Assembly (NCBI RefSeq): GCF_004331485.1
Contig: NZ_SJKD01000003.1
Coordinates: 1-64,000 of the forward strand
From: Kribbella capetownensis
Lineage (GTDB): Bacteria > Actinomycetota > Actinomycetes > Propionibacteriales > Kribbellaceae
Direction of reading: 5' to 3'
Length of the DNA stretch: 64,000 nucleotides
Below the pieces are notes generated by a model that did no database searches, was not told where the DNA came from, and saw only the letters and a list, made by a program, of their open reading frames with translations. Below, piece after piece: positions 23,739 to 31,997 of the stretch. Within the stretch, counting starts at the first letter, position 1, and every line of letters begins with the position of its first letter. The position numbers were made by a program, and so were the translations under genes.

Positions 23739-24829
23739 TGCGCTACCTCGGCGTGTACGACGTTCTGGCGGTGGCGGCCCGGGTGCTCCGGTGCGACTCA
23801 GAGGACGCCGTACGCCGGACCGACCTGGACGCGGTCGAACGCGCGCTGGCCGACGTACGCCGCACCAGCGGACTGGCCGAGGCAGCCGGTGTCCTGCTGT
23901 CCGGGCTGATCCGGGCCCGGGCGTTCAGCGGAGCGAACCGGACGGTCGCGGTCGCGGTGGTGCTGCAGTTCGTCACGCTCAACCAGGCCGATCTGCGGCT
24001 GGAGCCGGTGGACGAACTGGACGACCTGCTGGATCGGATCGCGGCCGATGAGACCAACCGGCACGAGGTCGCCGGCTTCATCCAGGACCGGCTGGAGCAC
24101 CTCGGGATGACTGCCGCCGAACTGCATGAGCAGCTCCGACTCGATCTGCTGCTGGAGGACGAGATCCCGGCACTGCACACCGACTGGCAAGGGATGGGAG
24201 AACGCATGTTCGAGCACTTCAACGCTGAGGCCCGGCGGGCGGTGGTGGTGGCGCAGGAAGCGGCGCGGAGCCTCGACCACACCTTCATCGGGACGGAGCA
24301 CCTCCTCCTCGGACTGATCGAGGCGGGTCAGGGCGGGGTGGCGAAAATCCTGTCCGACAAGGGCATCGCGGCCCCGGCAGTGCGCGACCTGGTGCTGGAG
24401 ATCATCGGGCGCGGCGAGCACAAGGCCCCCGGCGGACACATCCCGTTCACGCCGCGGGCCAAGCACGCGCTCGAGCAGGCGTACAAGGAGTCGCGCCGGC
24501 TGGGCGCCGAGCAGCTCGGGCCGGAGCATCTGCTGCTCGCCTTGATCCACGATGGCGAAGGCGTCGCCGCACAAGTCCTGACGAGGCTCGGTGGCAAGCT
24601 CGACGAGCTCTGCGAGCGGATCGAGCAGTGGATCGACCGGCGGCAGCGGGCCGAGTCCGTGGTCGCCGACGTGCTCGACGACACGGCAGCGAACTGGGCC
24701 TCCTTCGGCCGGCGGCATCACCTGATCGCCGAGCTCAACGCCGTACTGGACGAGAACGAGCGCCTGCACGAGCAGGTCGCGCGGCTGCGCGATCTGCTCC
24801 GCAAACACGCCATCGATCCCGACAGCTGA
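23738..24829 (+). CDS. Doc/Fic-like domain fused to a double Clp N-terminal domain
   Basis: A 363-residue protein. Residues 1-125 resemble Doc (Fic fold): MRYLGVYDVLAVAARVL at the start, LSGLIRARAFSGANRTVAVA at the place of the Fic loop, then a Doc-like C-terminal helix. The consensus HxFx(D/N)ANKR is degenerate here: His is replaced by Arg, Asp by Gly, and the terminal Lys-Arg by Arg-Thr, so AMP transfer or EF-Tu phosphorylation is unlikely by the known mechanism. Residues 157-300 contain two Clp-N repeats (EARRAVVVAQEAARSLDHTF and PRAKHALEQAYKESRRL, each followed by GTEHLLLGL or GPEHLLLAL) as in ClpC, without any ATPase. The last 50 residues form a coiled coil. It follows the RHH gene with a one-base overlap. 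An internal ATG at 24206 with its own GGGAG site could give a Clp-N-only product. Confidence 0.75.
   Translation: MRYLGVYDVLAVAARVLRCDSEDAVRRTDLDAVERALADVRRTSGLAEAAGVLLSGLIRARAFSGANRTVAVAVVLQFVTLNQADLRLEPVDELDDLLDRIAADETNRHEVAGFIQDRLEHLGMTAAELHEQLRLDLLLEDEIPALHTDWQGMGERMFEHFNAEARRAVVVAQEAARSLDHTFIGTEHLLLGLIEAGQGGVAKILSDKGIAAPAVRDLVLEIIGRGEHKAPGGHIPFTPRAKHALEQAYKESRRLGAEQLGPEHLLLALIHDGEGVAAQVLTRLGGKLDELCERIEQWIDRRQRAESVVADVLDDTAANWASFGRRHHLIAELNAVLDENERLHEQVARLRDLLRKHAIDPDS
24196..24208 (+). promoter_or_regulatory. internal ribosome site and start for a Clp-N-only product
   Basis: gggag (24196-24200) lies 5 nt before an in-frame ATG at 24206, exactly at the boundary between the Doc-like and Clp-N domains. 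Initiation here would give a 207-residue free Clp-N protein ending at 24829. It is better placed than the ribosome site of the full-length gene, which depends on coupling. Confidence 0.5.
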
Positions 24830-24845
24830 AGGCGGCCGACCGGGT

Positions 24846-25724
24846 TCAGGTCGCGGCGAGGCGCTTCTTCTCGACCGCCACGTCGTAGTCGGCCTGCGGC
24901 CACTGCGGGTCGAGCGCCTTCATCGTCTCCAGCAGGATCGTGGTGACGGCCCAGTTGCGGTACCACTTGCGGTCGCTCGGGATCACGTACCACGGCGCCT
25001 CGGCGCTGTTACAGCGCTCCAGTGCCGCGTCGTAGGCCTCCATGTAGTCGGGCCACAGCTCGCGCTCGTCGACGTCGCCCGGGTTGTACTTCCAGTGCTT
25101 GGTCGGATCGTCCAGCCGAGCCTGCAGCCGGGCCTTCTGCTCCTCCTCCGAGATGTGCAGGTAGCACTTCACCAGCGTCACGCCGTTCGCGTCCAGTTCG
25201 GCCTCGAAGTCGTTGATCTGCTCGTAGCGCCGGTTCCACACGTTCGGGGTGACCAGGTTGCGGACCCTGGCGATCAGCACGTCCTCGTAGTGCGACCGGT
25301 CGAAGATGCCGATCATGCCGGGATCCGGCAGCGCCTGCTTGATCCGCCACAGGAAGCCGCGCCGCTTCTCGGCCGCCGTCGGCGCCTTGAACGAGGTGAT
25401 CTTCAGGCCCTGCGGATCCATCAGACCCGCGCCGTGCCGGATCACGCCGCCCTTGCCGGACGTGTCCATCCCCTGCAGCACCAGCAGGATGCTGCGCCGG
25501 CCGTCCTTGCGCCCTTCGGCGAACAGCTTCTCCTGCCAGTCCGACACCTCGGCGCCGAGGTCCTCCAGCGCGAGCTTGCCGTCCTGCTTGGACCCGTCGA
25601 ACCCGGTCGTCGCGCGCGTGTCGTACTTCGTCAGGTCGACCGGACCCGACGGCACCCGCAGTTGCGCGGCCAGTCCCCCAGCTTCCGCCTGCTCAGCTTC
25701 CTGGCTCTTCTTCTCCTTCGCCAT
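24846..25724 (-). CDS. ppk2: polyphosphate kinase 2 family protein
   Basis: A 292-residue PPK2-family phosphotransferase that moves phosphate between polyphosphate and nucleotides. Walker A-like GMDTSGKGGVIRH is near residue 87, FDRSHYEDVL near 140, and the lid and substrate segments (DDPTKHWKYNPGD, SDRKWYRNWAV) follow. Length fits single-domain PPK2. The direction (NDP/NMP phosphorylation or polyP synthesis) cannot be read. ATG 25724 was chosen with a ggatggg site upstream; in-frame ATGs at 25742 and 25754 are alternatives. It is third in a zapE - small membrane protein - ppk2 cluster. Confidence 0.92.
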   Translation of the reverse strand: MAKEKKSQEAEQAEAGGLAAQLRVPSGPVDLTKYDTRATTGFDGSKQDGKLALEDLGAEVSDWQEKLFAEGRKDGRRSILLVLQGMDTSGKGGVIRHGAGLMDPQGLKITSFKAPTAAEKRRGFLWRIKQALPDPGMIGIFDRSHYEDVLIARVRNLVTPNVWNRRYEQINDFEAELDANGVTLVKCYLHISEEEQKARLQARLDDPTKHWKYNPGDVDERELWPDYMEAYDAALERCNSAEAPWYVIPSDRKWYRNWAVTTILLETMKALDPQWPQADYDVAVEKKRLAAT

Positions 25725-25753
25725 CAGCCCATCCTGCCTCATCCCCCCCGACA

Positions 25754-25960
25754 TCAGCGGCTTTTGGTACGACGCCACAGCACAAGCTCGATGACTCCGA
25801 CGGCCAGGATCAGCGCGAGGATGCCGAGCGGGAAGATCCAGCGCTCGCTGCCGAACCCGGAGACGTCATCGAACTGAACGAAGCGGCCGGCGAACAGCAG
25901 ACCGACGCCGGCGACGAGGCAGACCAGAGACGCTATCCGTCGCCGTGCGTGACCGCTCAT
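25754..25960 (-). CDS. small two-helix membrane protein
   Basis: A 68-residue protein with a basic N-terminus (GHARRR) and two hydrophobic helices at about 9-28 and 41-61, ending in basic WRRTKSR. It is not recognised as a family. It lies 4 bp after zapE and 29 bp before ppk2 on the same strand, so it is probably cotranscribed. Confidence 0.65.
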   Translation of the reverse strand: MSGHARRRIASLVCLVAGVGLLFAGRFVQFDDVSGFGSERWIFPLGILALILAVGVIELVLWRRTKSR

Positions 25961-25964
25961 GCAC

Positions 25965-26984
25965 TCAGGGAGTGCATGCCCGGGACAGTGCGATCAATCG
26001 CGACAGGGCGCGCAGGTACTTCTTCCGGTAGCCGCCCTTGAGCATCTCGGCGGAGAACAGTTGGTCGAGCGGTACGCCGCCGGCCACCAGCGGCAGATCC
26101 CGGTCGTACATACGGTCGGCCAGAACCACGAGCCGCAGCGCGACGTTCTCGTCGGTGAGTGGCCGGATGTCGGTGATCGCGATGGCCTCCACGCCGTCGA
26201 GCAGTGCACCGTACTTGCTCGGGTGCAGCTCGGCCAGGTGGCGGTGCAGGTCGACGAAGTGGTCACACGACGCACCCGGCCGCTCGGCCGCGATCTTCTC
26301 GACCTGCTCGTCCGGCCGCGGCTCCGGCGCCACCGGCAGCCCGCGATGGCGGTAGTCCGGCCCGTCGATCCGCCGTACGTCGAAGTGCGCGGCGAGGGCC
26401 TGGATCTCGCGGAGGAAGTCGATCGCCTGGAACCGGCCCTCGCCCAGCTTGTCCGGCAACGTGTTCGAGGTCGCGGCCAGCTCGACTCCCGCCGCCACCA
26501 GTTGACCCAGCAGCCGCGAGATCAGCATCGTGTCGCCCGGGTCGTCCAGCTCGAACTCGTCGATACAGATCAGCCGGTACGACGACAAGGCCTCGACGGC
26601 GGCGCGCAGGCCGAGGGCGCCGACCAGGTTGGTGAGCTCGACGAAGGTGCAGTACATCTTCGGCCCGGCCGCCTCGTGCCACAGCGACGCGAGCAGGTGC
26701 GTCTTGCCGACCCCGAAGCCGCCGTCCAGGTAGATGCCTGGCTTGCCCGCGGGTGTGGCGCCACGTCCGCGCAGACGCGACCAGAAGGTTGGTGCCTGAC
26801 GCGGCTGGGCCAACTGCACCGCGCGCTCGGTGAGCACGCTCAGCGCTTCGGCTTGTGAGGGCTCGTCCGGATCCGGCCGGTACGTCGCGAAGCGGACCTC
26901 GGCGAAGCGCGGCGGCGGCACGCATTCGGACAGCAGCCGATCGGAACTGACCTCCGGCCACCGCTCACTCAGCCGGATCACCAT
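25965..26984 (-). CDS. zapE: ZapE/AFG1-like ATPase
   Basis: A 339-residue AAA-type ATPase of the ZapE/AFG1 family, associated with the Z-ring and membrane-protein quality control in other bacteria. Walker A is GGFGVGKTHL near residue 92, Walker B is LICIDEFEL near 138, and sensor-type ATSNT is near 172. The C-terminal RMYDRDLPLVAGG is family-typical. TAAGGT on the minus strand (26996-26991) ends exactly 7 nt before ATG 26984, so the mRNA is likely leaderless. Confidence 0.9.
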   Translation of the reverse strand: MVIRLSERWPEVSSDRLLSECVPPPRFAEVRFATYRPDPDEPSQAEALSVLTERAVQLAQPRQAPTFWSRLRGRGATPAGKPGIYLDGGFGVGKTHLLASLWHEAAGPKMYCTFVELTNLVGALGLRAAVEALSSYRLICIDEFELDDPGDTMLISRLLGQLVAAGVELAATSNTLPDKLGEGRFQAIDFLREIQALAAHFDVRRIDGPDYRHRGLPVAPEPRPDEQVEKIAAERPGASCDHFVDLHRHLAELHPSKYGALLDGVEAIAITDIRPLTDENVALRLVVLADRMYDRDLPLVAGGVPLDQLFSAEMLKGGYRKKYLRALSRLIALSRACTP

Positions 26985-26990
26985 GTCTCA

Positions 26991-26996
26991 ACCTTA
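26991..26996 (-). promoter_or_regulatory. -10 box of leaderless zapE
   Basis: TAAGGT on the minus strand sits at -12 to -7 if transcription starts at the zapE ATG. There is no ribosome site. Confidence 0.5.
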
Positions 26997-27002
26997 GGGG
27001 CT

Positions 27003-27060
27003 ATCCGTTCTGCGGATGGCCATCCGTTCTTCTGCGGATGACCCCCCGTTCTGCCATGGA
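27003..27060. repeat. tandem small hairpins upstream of zapE
   Basis: ATCCG-ttctg-CGGAT (27003-27017) is followed by CATCCG-8 nt-CGGATG (27021-27040) and a decayed third copy (to about 27060). The array lies in the divergent gap between zapE and the sugar ABC operon and covers the expected zapE -35 area. Confidence 0.55.
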
Positions 27061-27096
27061 TGGAAAGGTCCGGAAACCCGGCTGCGACCTTGACCG

Positions 27097-27119
27097 CTTT
27101 CTTACTTTCAGTTAGGAAG
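27097..27119 (+). promoter_or_regulatory. candidate ROK operator of the sugar ABC operon
   Basis: CTTTCTTAC (27097-27105) overlaps an imperfect 19-bp palindrome CTTACTTTCAGTTAGGAAG (27101-27119). The same 9-mer occurs in reverse complement (34594-34602) before the ROK regulator gene at the other end of the block, suggesting a shared operator. Confidence 0.4.
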
Positions 27120-27159
27120 TTGATGTGAGGTTCGTGAGGTGAGCGACTAGGAGTCGGCG

Positions 27160-28464
27160 ATGGGCGAACGGCACGTACGGCGGCGGACAGTACTCAAGGG
27201 AGCGGTGGGCGCACTGGGACTGGGATCCGCGCTCGCGGCCTGCGGTGGCAGTGACAGCGGCGGCGGCGGAACGACCAGCGGCGGCAAGGCGGTCGTGCGG
27301 ATGTGGTCCTGGTACGGCGAACAGGAGAAGCAGTTCCCGAAGCTGATCGAGAAGTTCGAAGCGGCACACAGCAACATCAAGATCGAGAACCGGGTCTTCG
27401 GCACCCCGGACCAGTACCTGCCCGCCCTGCAGGCGGCGGTGGCCGGCGGCGACGTCCCGGAGATCTTCGCGCCGCACACCCGGGCACTCACCTACGGGAC
27501 CGGCGGCATCTCCGCCGATCTGAAGAAGGATCTCGGTGACGACTTCCTGAAGGACTTCTTCGACTCGGCCAACCAGGAGTACACCCTGGACGGCAAGCAG
27601 TACGCGGTCGGCTGGATGGCGCAGACGTTCGGCATCTTCTACAACCCTGACCTGCTCAAGCGGGCCGGGGTCGGCGAGGACGAGATCGAGACCTGGGACG
27701 ACCTGATCGCCGCGGCGGCCAAGATCAAGGCCATCGGCAAGTATCCGGTCGCGCTGAGCTGCAACCCGACGACCAGTTCACTGGACTTCTTCTTGCCGCT
27801 GATCACGCAGGTCGCCGACGACCCGACCTTCTACCTCAAGCTCGACCAGTTGAAGGACGGGGCGACGTACGAGGACCCGAAGGTGGTGCAGGCGATCGAG
27901 CTGCAGAAGAAGATCGTCAAGGGCGGCGTCTTCCAGCCCGGGACCACCGGCACCAGCGGCGAGCAGGCGCCGGTGATCTTCTACACCGAGAAGTCCGCGA
28001 TGCTGTTCAACGGCTCGTGGACGCCACAGGGCCTGACCACCGACGCTCCCCCGGCCTTCGTGAAGAAGTACAAGGTGATGAAGACGCCGGCGATCGCGTC
28101 CGGCAAGCGGCACTGGACGGCGAACCAGGCCGGCGCCGGCTGGGCGGTCTCGGAGACCAGCAAGAACAAGGACGCCGCGCTGGAGTTCCTCAAGTTCCTG
28201 TATTCCGCGGACGAGTACTCCCCCACCATGAACGAGTCCAACTCGATGCCCGCCACCAAGAGCGCGGCGACCCGGATCGAGCTGCCGATCATGAAGCAGA
28301 TGACGTCGTGGCTGCTCGACGGCGACGGCTGCCCGCACATCCCGTTCGGTCCCGGTTCGGTCGCGGCCGGCGATCCACTCGCGAAGATCTTCGACGGCTC
28401 CGGCGAACCGGCAGCGGTCGCGAAGGAGATGCAGCAGGCCGTGCTGAACGCCAAGGGCGGCTGA
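27160..28464 (+). CDS. CUT1-type sugar ABC transporter, substrate-binding lipoprotein
   Basis: A 434-residue extracellular sugar-binding protein. It has a twin-Arg-like basic start (RHVRRRTVLKG), a hydrophobic core and a lipobox ending in LAACGG, giving a lipid-anchored Cys at about residue 28, followed by a Gly/Ser linker. Type I solute-binding fold signatures include WMAQTFGIFYNPDLLKRAG and NGSWTPQG. It feeds the two permeases that follow. No ATPase is encoded, so a shared MsiK-like ATPase elsewhere probably energises uptake, as in many actinobacteria (inference). Confidence 0.92.
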   Translation: MGERHVRRRTVLKGAVGALGLGSALAACGGSDSGGGGTTSGGKAVVRMWSWYGEQEKQFPKLIEKFEAAHSNIKIENRVFGTPDQYLPALQAAVAGGDVPEIFAPHTRALTYGTGGISADLKKDLGDDFLKDFFDSANQEYTLDGKQYAVGWMAQTFGIFYNPDLLKRAGVGEDEIETWDDLIAAAAKIKAIGKYPVALSCNPTTSSLDFFLPLITQVADDPTFYLKLDQLKDGATYEDPKVVQAIELQKKIVKGGVFQPGTTGTSGEQAPVIFYTEKSAMLFNGSWTPQGLTTDAPPAFVKKYKVMKTPAIASGKRHWTANQAGAGWAVSETSKNKDAALEFLKFLYSADEYSPTMNESNSMPATKSAATRIELPIMKQMTSWLLDGDGCPHIPFGPGSVAAGDPLAKIFDGSGEPAAVAKEMQQAVLNAKGG

Positions 28465-28468
28465 TCGG

Positions 28469-29422
28469 ATGGCGACGGCAACCTACAAGGCGAGCCGGAC
28501 GGCGACGGTCAGCTCGCACAAGTTCGGTTCTCCGCTCCGCAAGTCGCAGCGGGTCGCGGGGTACGTGTTCATCGGGCCGACCTTCGTGCTGTTCCTGGGC
28601 TTCGTGCTCTGGCCGATCCTCTACACGGCGTACCTGAGCCTCACCTCCTGGGGAGGCTTCGGTACGCCGCGGTTCGTGAACTTCGACAACTACAGCCGGA
28701 TGCTGTCCGACCCGATCGCGCGCCGGGCGATGATCATCACGCTGGTGCTGACCGGCGTCACGACCGTGCTGCTGACCTTCATCGGCCTGGTCACGGCCGT
28801 GCTGGTCAACGCGGTCTGGTCGAAGGTCGGGGTGCTGGTCCGGACGATCCTGTTCATCCCCGGCATCGTCTCGTTCGTGGTGTCGGCGGTGTTGTGGCGG
28901 CTGATCTACGACCCGAACATCGGCACGCTCAACCGATTGCTCGGGGCCATCGGTCTGGACAGCCTGCAGCATGCCTGGCTGGCCGATCAGAAGACCGTGC
29001 TGCCGGCGATCATCGTGGTCACGGTCTGGGGCGGCATCGGCTTCAACATGCTGATCTACTACGCCGGCCTGCAGAGCATCGACCCGAACCTGTACGAGGC
29101 GGCGGCCATGGACGGAGCAAACACCGTCCAGCAGTTCCGCCACATCACCATCCCGAGCCTGCGCGTCGTCACCGGCCTGATCGTCAGCCTCGGCCTGCTG
29201 AACGGCTTCAAGGCGTTCGACGTGATCTTCGTGATGACCGGCGGTGGTCCGAACCACGCCAGTGAAGTGCTCGGAACCTATCTCTACTCGCTCGCGTTCG
29301 GGTCCACCTCGGGCTCGATCCCGCAGCTCGGCTACGCGAGTGCGTTCAGCGTCGTGACGATGGTGCTCTGCACGCTGGCCGTCATCGCTCAGCTCTGGCT
29401 GACGCGGAGGGCAGACCGATGA
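28469..29422 (+). CDS. sugar ABC transporter permease (MalF-like)
   Basis: A 317-residue membrane protein with a 30-residue cytoplasmic start and six predicted helices. The EAA loop that contacts the ATPase is EAAAMDGANTVQQFRHITIP near residue 208. It is the first permease of the CUT1 system and ends overlapping the second permease start by ATGA. Confidence 0.93.
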   Translation: MATATYKASRTATVSSHKFGSPLRKSQRVAGYVFIGPTFVLFLGFVLWPILYTAYLSLTSWGGFGTPRFVNFDNYSRMLSDPIARRAMIITLVLTGVTTVLLTFIGLVTAVLVNAVWSKVGVLVRTILFIPGIVSFVVSAVLWRLIYDPNIGTLNRLLGAIGLDSLQHAWLADQKTVLPAIIVVTVWGGIGFNMLIYYAGLQSIDPNLYEAAAMDGANTVQQFRHITIPSLRVVTGLIVSLGLLNGFKAFDVIFVMTGGGPNHASEVLGTYLYSLAFGSTSGSIPQLGYASAFSVVTMVLCTLAVIAQLWLTRRADR

Positions 29423-30258
29423 GCGCCTCCAACGCGCGAAGGCCGTGGGTGGGCAAGTCGTTCGCCACCTTCGTCCTGCTGCCGTTCTGTGTGCTGATGG
29501 CGTTCCCGTTCGTGTGGATGCTGCTCACTTCATTGCGGGAGCAGAACACGATCTTCAACGGGCCGATCATTCCGCGGTCGTTCACGGGGTCGGCGTACAA
29601 AGAGGCCTGGACCTCGATCGAGTTCCCGCTGCACTTCTGGAACAGCGTCTGGATCACCTCGGTCACCGTGATCGGCGTCCTCGTCTTCGCGACGCTGAGC
29701 GGCTACGCGTTCGCCAAGCTCGAGTTCCCGTTCCGCAACACGCTGTTCGTGCTGCTGCTGACCACGCTGATGATGCCGTCGACGGCGCTGATCATCCCGC
29801 TCTACCTCGAGCTCAAGTCGCTCGGCCTGCTGGACTCGCAGGTCGGCTTGCTGGTGCTCTACATCTCCGGCTCGGCGCCGTTCGCGATGTTCCTGATGCG
29901 GGCCTTCTTCCAGACCTTGCCGGACGAGCTGATCGAGGCGGCCCGGGTGGACGGCGGCAGTGAGTTCACCATCTTCCGCGGCGTGATCCTGCCGCTCACC
30001 CGGCCCGGCATCGCGACCGTGGTGATCTTCCAGTTCCTGTCCACCTGGAACGAGTTCCTGATCGCGAACACGGTGCTGCGGAACACCGACTCGCTCCCTC
30101 TTCAGCCGGTGCTGTTCACCCTGATGGGCCAGTACTCCACCAACTGGCCGGCCCTCACCGCCGGCCTCACGCTGTCCGTCGTACCGGTCATCGTCGTGTA
30201 CGTCCGGATGCAGCGGCAGTTCGTCGCCGGGATGATGCTCGGCGCCGTCAAGAACTAG
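29419..30258 (+). CDS. sugar ABC transporter permease (MalG-like)
   Basis: A 279-residue six-helix permease. The EAA loop is EAARVDGGSEFTIFRGVILP near residue 173. It forms the heterodimeric channel with the preceding permease, and is followed after 18 bp by the double VOC gene. Confidence 0.93.
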   Translation: MSASNARRPWVGKSFATFVLLPFCVLMAFPFVWMLLTSLREQNTIFNGPIIPRSFTGSAYKEAWTSIEFPLHFWNSVWITSVTVIGVLVFATLSGYAFAKLEFPFRNTLFVLLLTTLMMPSTALIIPLYLELKSLGLLDSQVGLLVLYISGSAPFAMFLMRAFFQTLPDELIEAARVDGGSEFTIFRGVILPLTRPGIATVVIFQFLSTWNEFLIANTVLRNTDSLPLQPVLFTLMGQYSTNWPALTAGLTLSVVPVIVVYVRMQRQFVAGMMLGAVKN

Positions 30259-30276
30259 CACACGGAAAGAGGCCCT

Positions 30277-31053
30277 ATGCCGATCAAGAACCTCGTGGTC
30301 AACTGCACGGACGTACAGCGCTCGGTCGAGTACTACACGAAGTTCCTCGAGTTGCCGGTTCTCGGCGAACCGACCGCGGAGCGAGCCGTTCTGGACGCCG
30401 TGACGGCGACGATCGAACTGCGGGCCGTGGGCAACGGCCGGGACCGGACCACGTGGTCGCCGGACGATCTGCAGAAGGGCTTCCGGCACATCGGGTTCAA
30501 GGTCGACCGGCTGGATGAGCGGGCCGGCGTACTCAAAGCGGCCGGGGTGGAGTTCAAGCTCGACCCGCTCGATGCCGAGGGCAAGGTCCGGATCTGCTTC
30601 TTCTACGACCCTGACGGCACGCTGCTCGAGATGATCCAGGGCGACCTGCAGTACGCCGCCGTCCTCGACGCTGACGGGGTGGCGCGGGAGCGGGCGCTCG
30701 GCGTACCGCGGCGGCCGCGGTTCGACCACGTGGCGGTCACGATCGAGGACCGGGACAAGACCAGCGAGTTCTACCGCGACAACTACGGCTTCTCCTTCAT
30801 CGGCACGATCGAGCAGCCGCACGACCAGCGCGGCTTCCACATCGGCTACCTGAAGGGCGGCGACACGGTCCTCGAAGTGTTCACCTACGAGGTCGAGAAG
30901 AGCTCACGGGGACCGCAACTCGACGTCGCCGGGTTCGCGTACGCCGAACTCGCCGGCGACCCGCCGGACCTCCCCACGCAGAACGCTCCGGACGGAACCA
31001 AGGTGTACGTCGATCGCGACGGGTTCGCGTTCGCCGTAGGCTCCGAGGCATGA
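30277..31053 (+). CDS. double VOC-domain protein
   Basis: A 258-residue protein with two VOC modules, residues 1-125 (IKNLVVNCTDVQRSVEYYT to FFYDPDGTLLEMIQG) and 145-255 (FDHVAVTIEDRDKTSEFY to YVDRDGFAFAVG). The arrangement resembles extradiol dioxygenase or glyoxalase-like proteins, with metal ligands His and Glu in LLEMI-type strands. It sits between sugar permeases and an aldo/keto reductase and overlaps the latter (ATGA), so a catabolic or epimerase-like step on the imported sugar is inferred, not shown. Confidence 0.8.
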   Translation: MPIKNLVVNCTDVQRSVEYYTKFLELPVLGEPTAERAVLDAVTATIELRAVGNGRDRTTWSPDDLQKGFRHIGFKVDRLDERAGVLKAAGVEFKLDPLDAEGKVRICFFYDPDGTLLEMIQGDLQYAAVLDADGVARERALGVPRRPRFDHVAVTIEDRDKTSEFYRDNYGFSFIGTIEQPHDQRGFHIGYLKGGDTVLEVFTYEVEKSSRGPQLDVAGFAYAELAGDPPDLPTQNAPDGTKVYVDRDGFAFAVGSEA

Positions 31054-31997
31054 GAGACAACTGGCTGCGGCCGCTCGGATCCACCGGCTTGACCGTCTCC
31101 GCCGTCTGTGCCGGCGGCAGTGGGATCGGCGGCATGCCCGAGGTCTTCGGGTACGACGTCACCCGGCAGGAGGCCGTCGACCTCGTCCTCCGCGTCTTCG
31201 ACGGCCCGCTCACCTGGATCGACACCTCGAACGGGTACAGCGACGGCGAGAGCGAACTGCGGATCGGTCAGGCCATCAAGGAGTACGGCGGCCTGCCCGA
31301 GGGCTTCCTGGTCGCGACCAAGGTCGATGCCCGGGGCAAGGACTACACCGGCGCGCGCGTCCGGGCGAGTGTCGCCGAGAGCAAGGAGCGGCTCGGTCTG
31401 GACGACCTGCCGCTGGTCCACCTGCACGACCCGGAGTTCCACGACTTCGACTCGATGCGCGATGCCGTCGACACGTTGATGCAGCTCAAGGCGGACGGCG
31501 AGATCGGGCACGTCGGCCTGGCCGGCGGCAACACCACCGAGCTCGGGCGCTACCTCGACCTCGGCGGGTTCGAGGTGCTGCTCGTGCACAACCGCTGGAG
31601 CCTGGTCGACCACTCGGCCGGCGACCTGTTCCGGCGGGCGCTCGGCGAGGACATCGCGGTGATCAACGCGGCCATCTACGGCGGCGGCATCCTCGCCAAC
31701 CCGCAGGGCGCCACGAAGTACGGCTACCGCGACGCACCGGCCGCCGTACTCGAGGCTGTCGCGGCGATGCACAAGGCGTGCCGCGAGTACGGCACCGACC
31801 TCGCCACCGCCGCGCTGCGGCACTCGGTGGACAACCCGGACATCTCCGGGACCGTGGTCGGCATCACCAAGCCGGCCCGCGTCGACACGCTGGTCGCCGC
31901 CCTCGAAACCGACCTGCCCGACGAGCTACTTAACCGGTTAGGTACTCTGCTGCCCAACCCGCAGTACTGGCTCGAAGGCCCAAAGGAGACAACGTGA
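31050..31997 (+). CDS. aldo/keto reductase (aldose 1-dehydrogenase-like)
   Basis: A 315-residue TIM-barrel NAD(P)-dependent oxidoreductase. The tetrad is visible: Asp in IDTSNGYSDGESE with Tyr, Lys in VATKVDARG, His in LVHLHDPEF. The overall pattern resembles D-threo-aldose/L-fucose 1-dehydrogenases. It overlaps the VOC gene upstream and the GH1 gene downstream (GTGA). The segment 31926-31940 uses CTA, CTT and a rare TTA Leu codon (31938-31940), the codon controlled by bldA tRNA in Streptomyces. Confidence 0.87.
   Translation: MRDNWLRPLGSTGLTVSAVCAGGSGIGGMPEVFGYDVTRQEAVDLVLRVFDGPLTWIDTSNGYSDGESELRIGQAIKEYGGLPEGFLVATKVDARGKDYTGARVRASVAESKERLGLDDLPLVHLHDPEFHDFDSMRDAVDTLMQLKADGEIGHVGLAGGNTTELGRYLDLGGFEVLLVHNRWSLVDHSAGDLFRRALGEDIAVINAAIYGGGILANPQGATKYGYRDAPAAVLEAVAAMHKACREYGTDLATAALRHSVDNPDISGTVVGITKPARVDTLVAALETDLPDELLNRLGTLLPNPQYWLEGPKETT

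Noticed and set aside
23738..24120. Active Doc toxin (EF-Tu kinase) call for the N-terminal domain.
   Set aside because: The catalytic His and neighbouring motif residues are replaced, so only a Doc-like fold is claimed.
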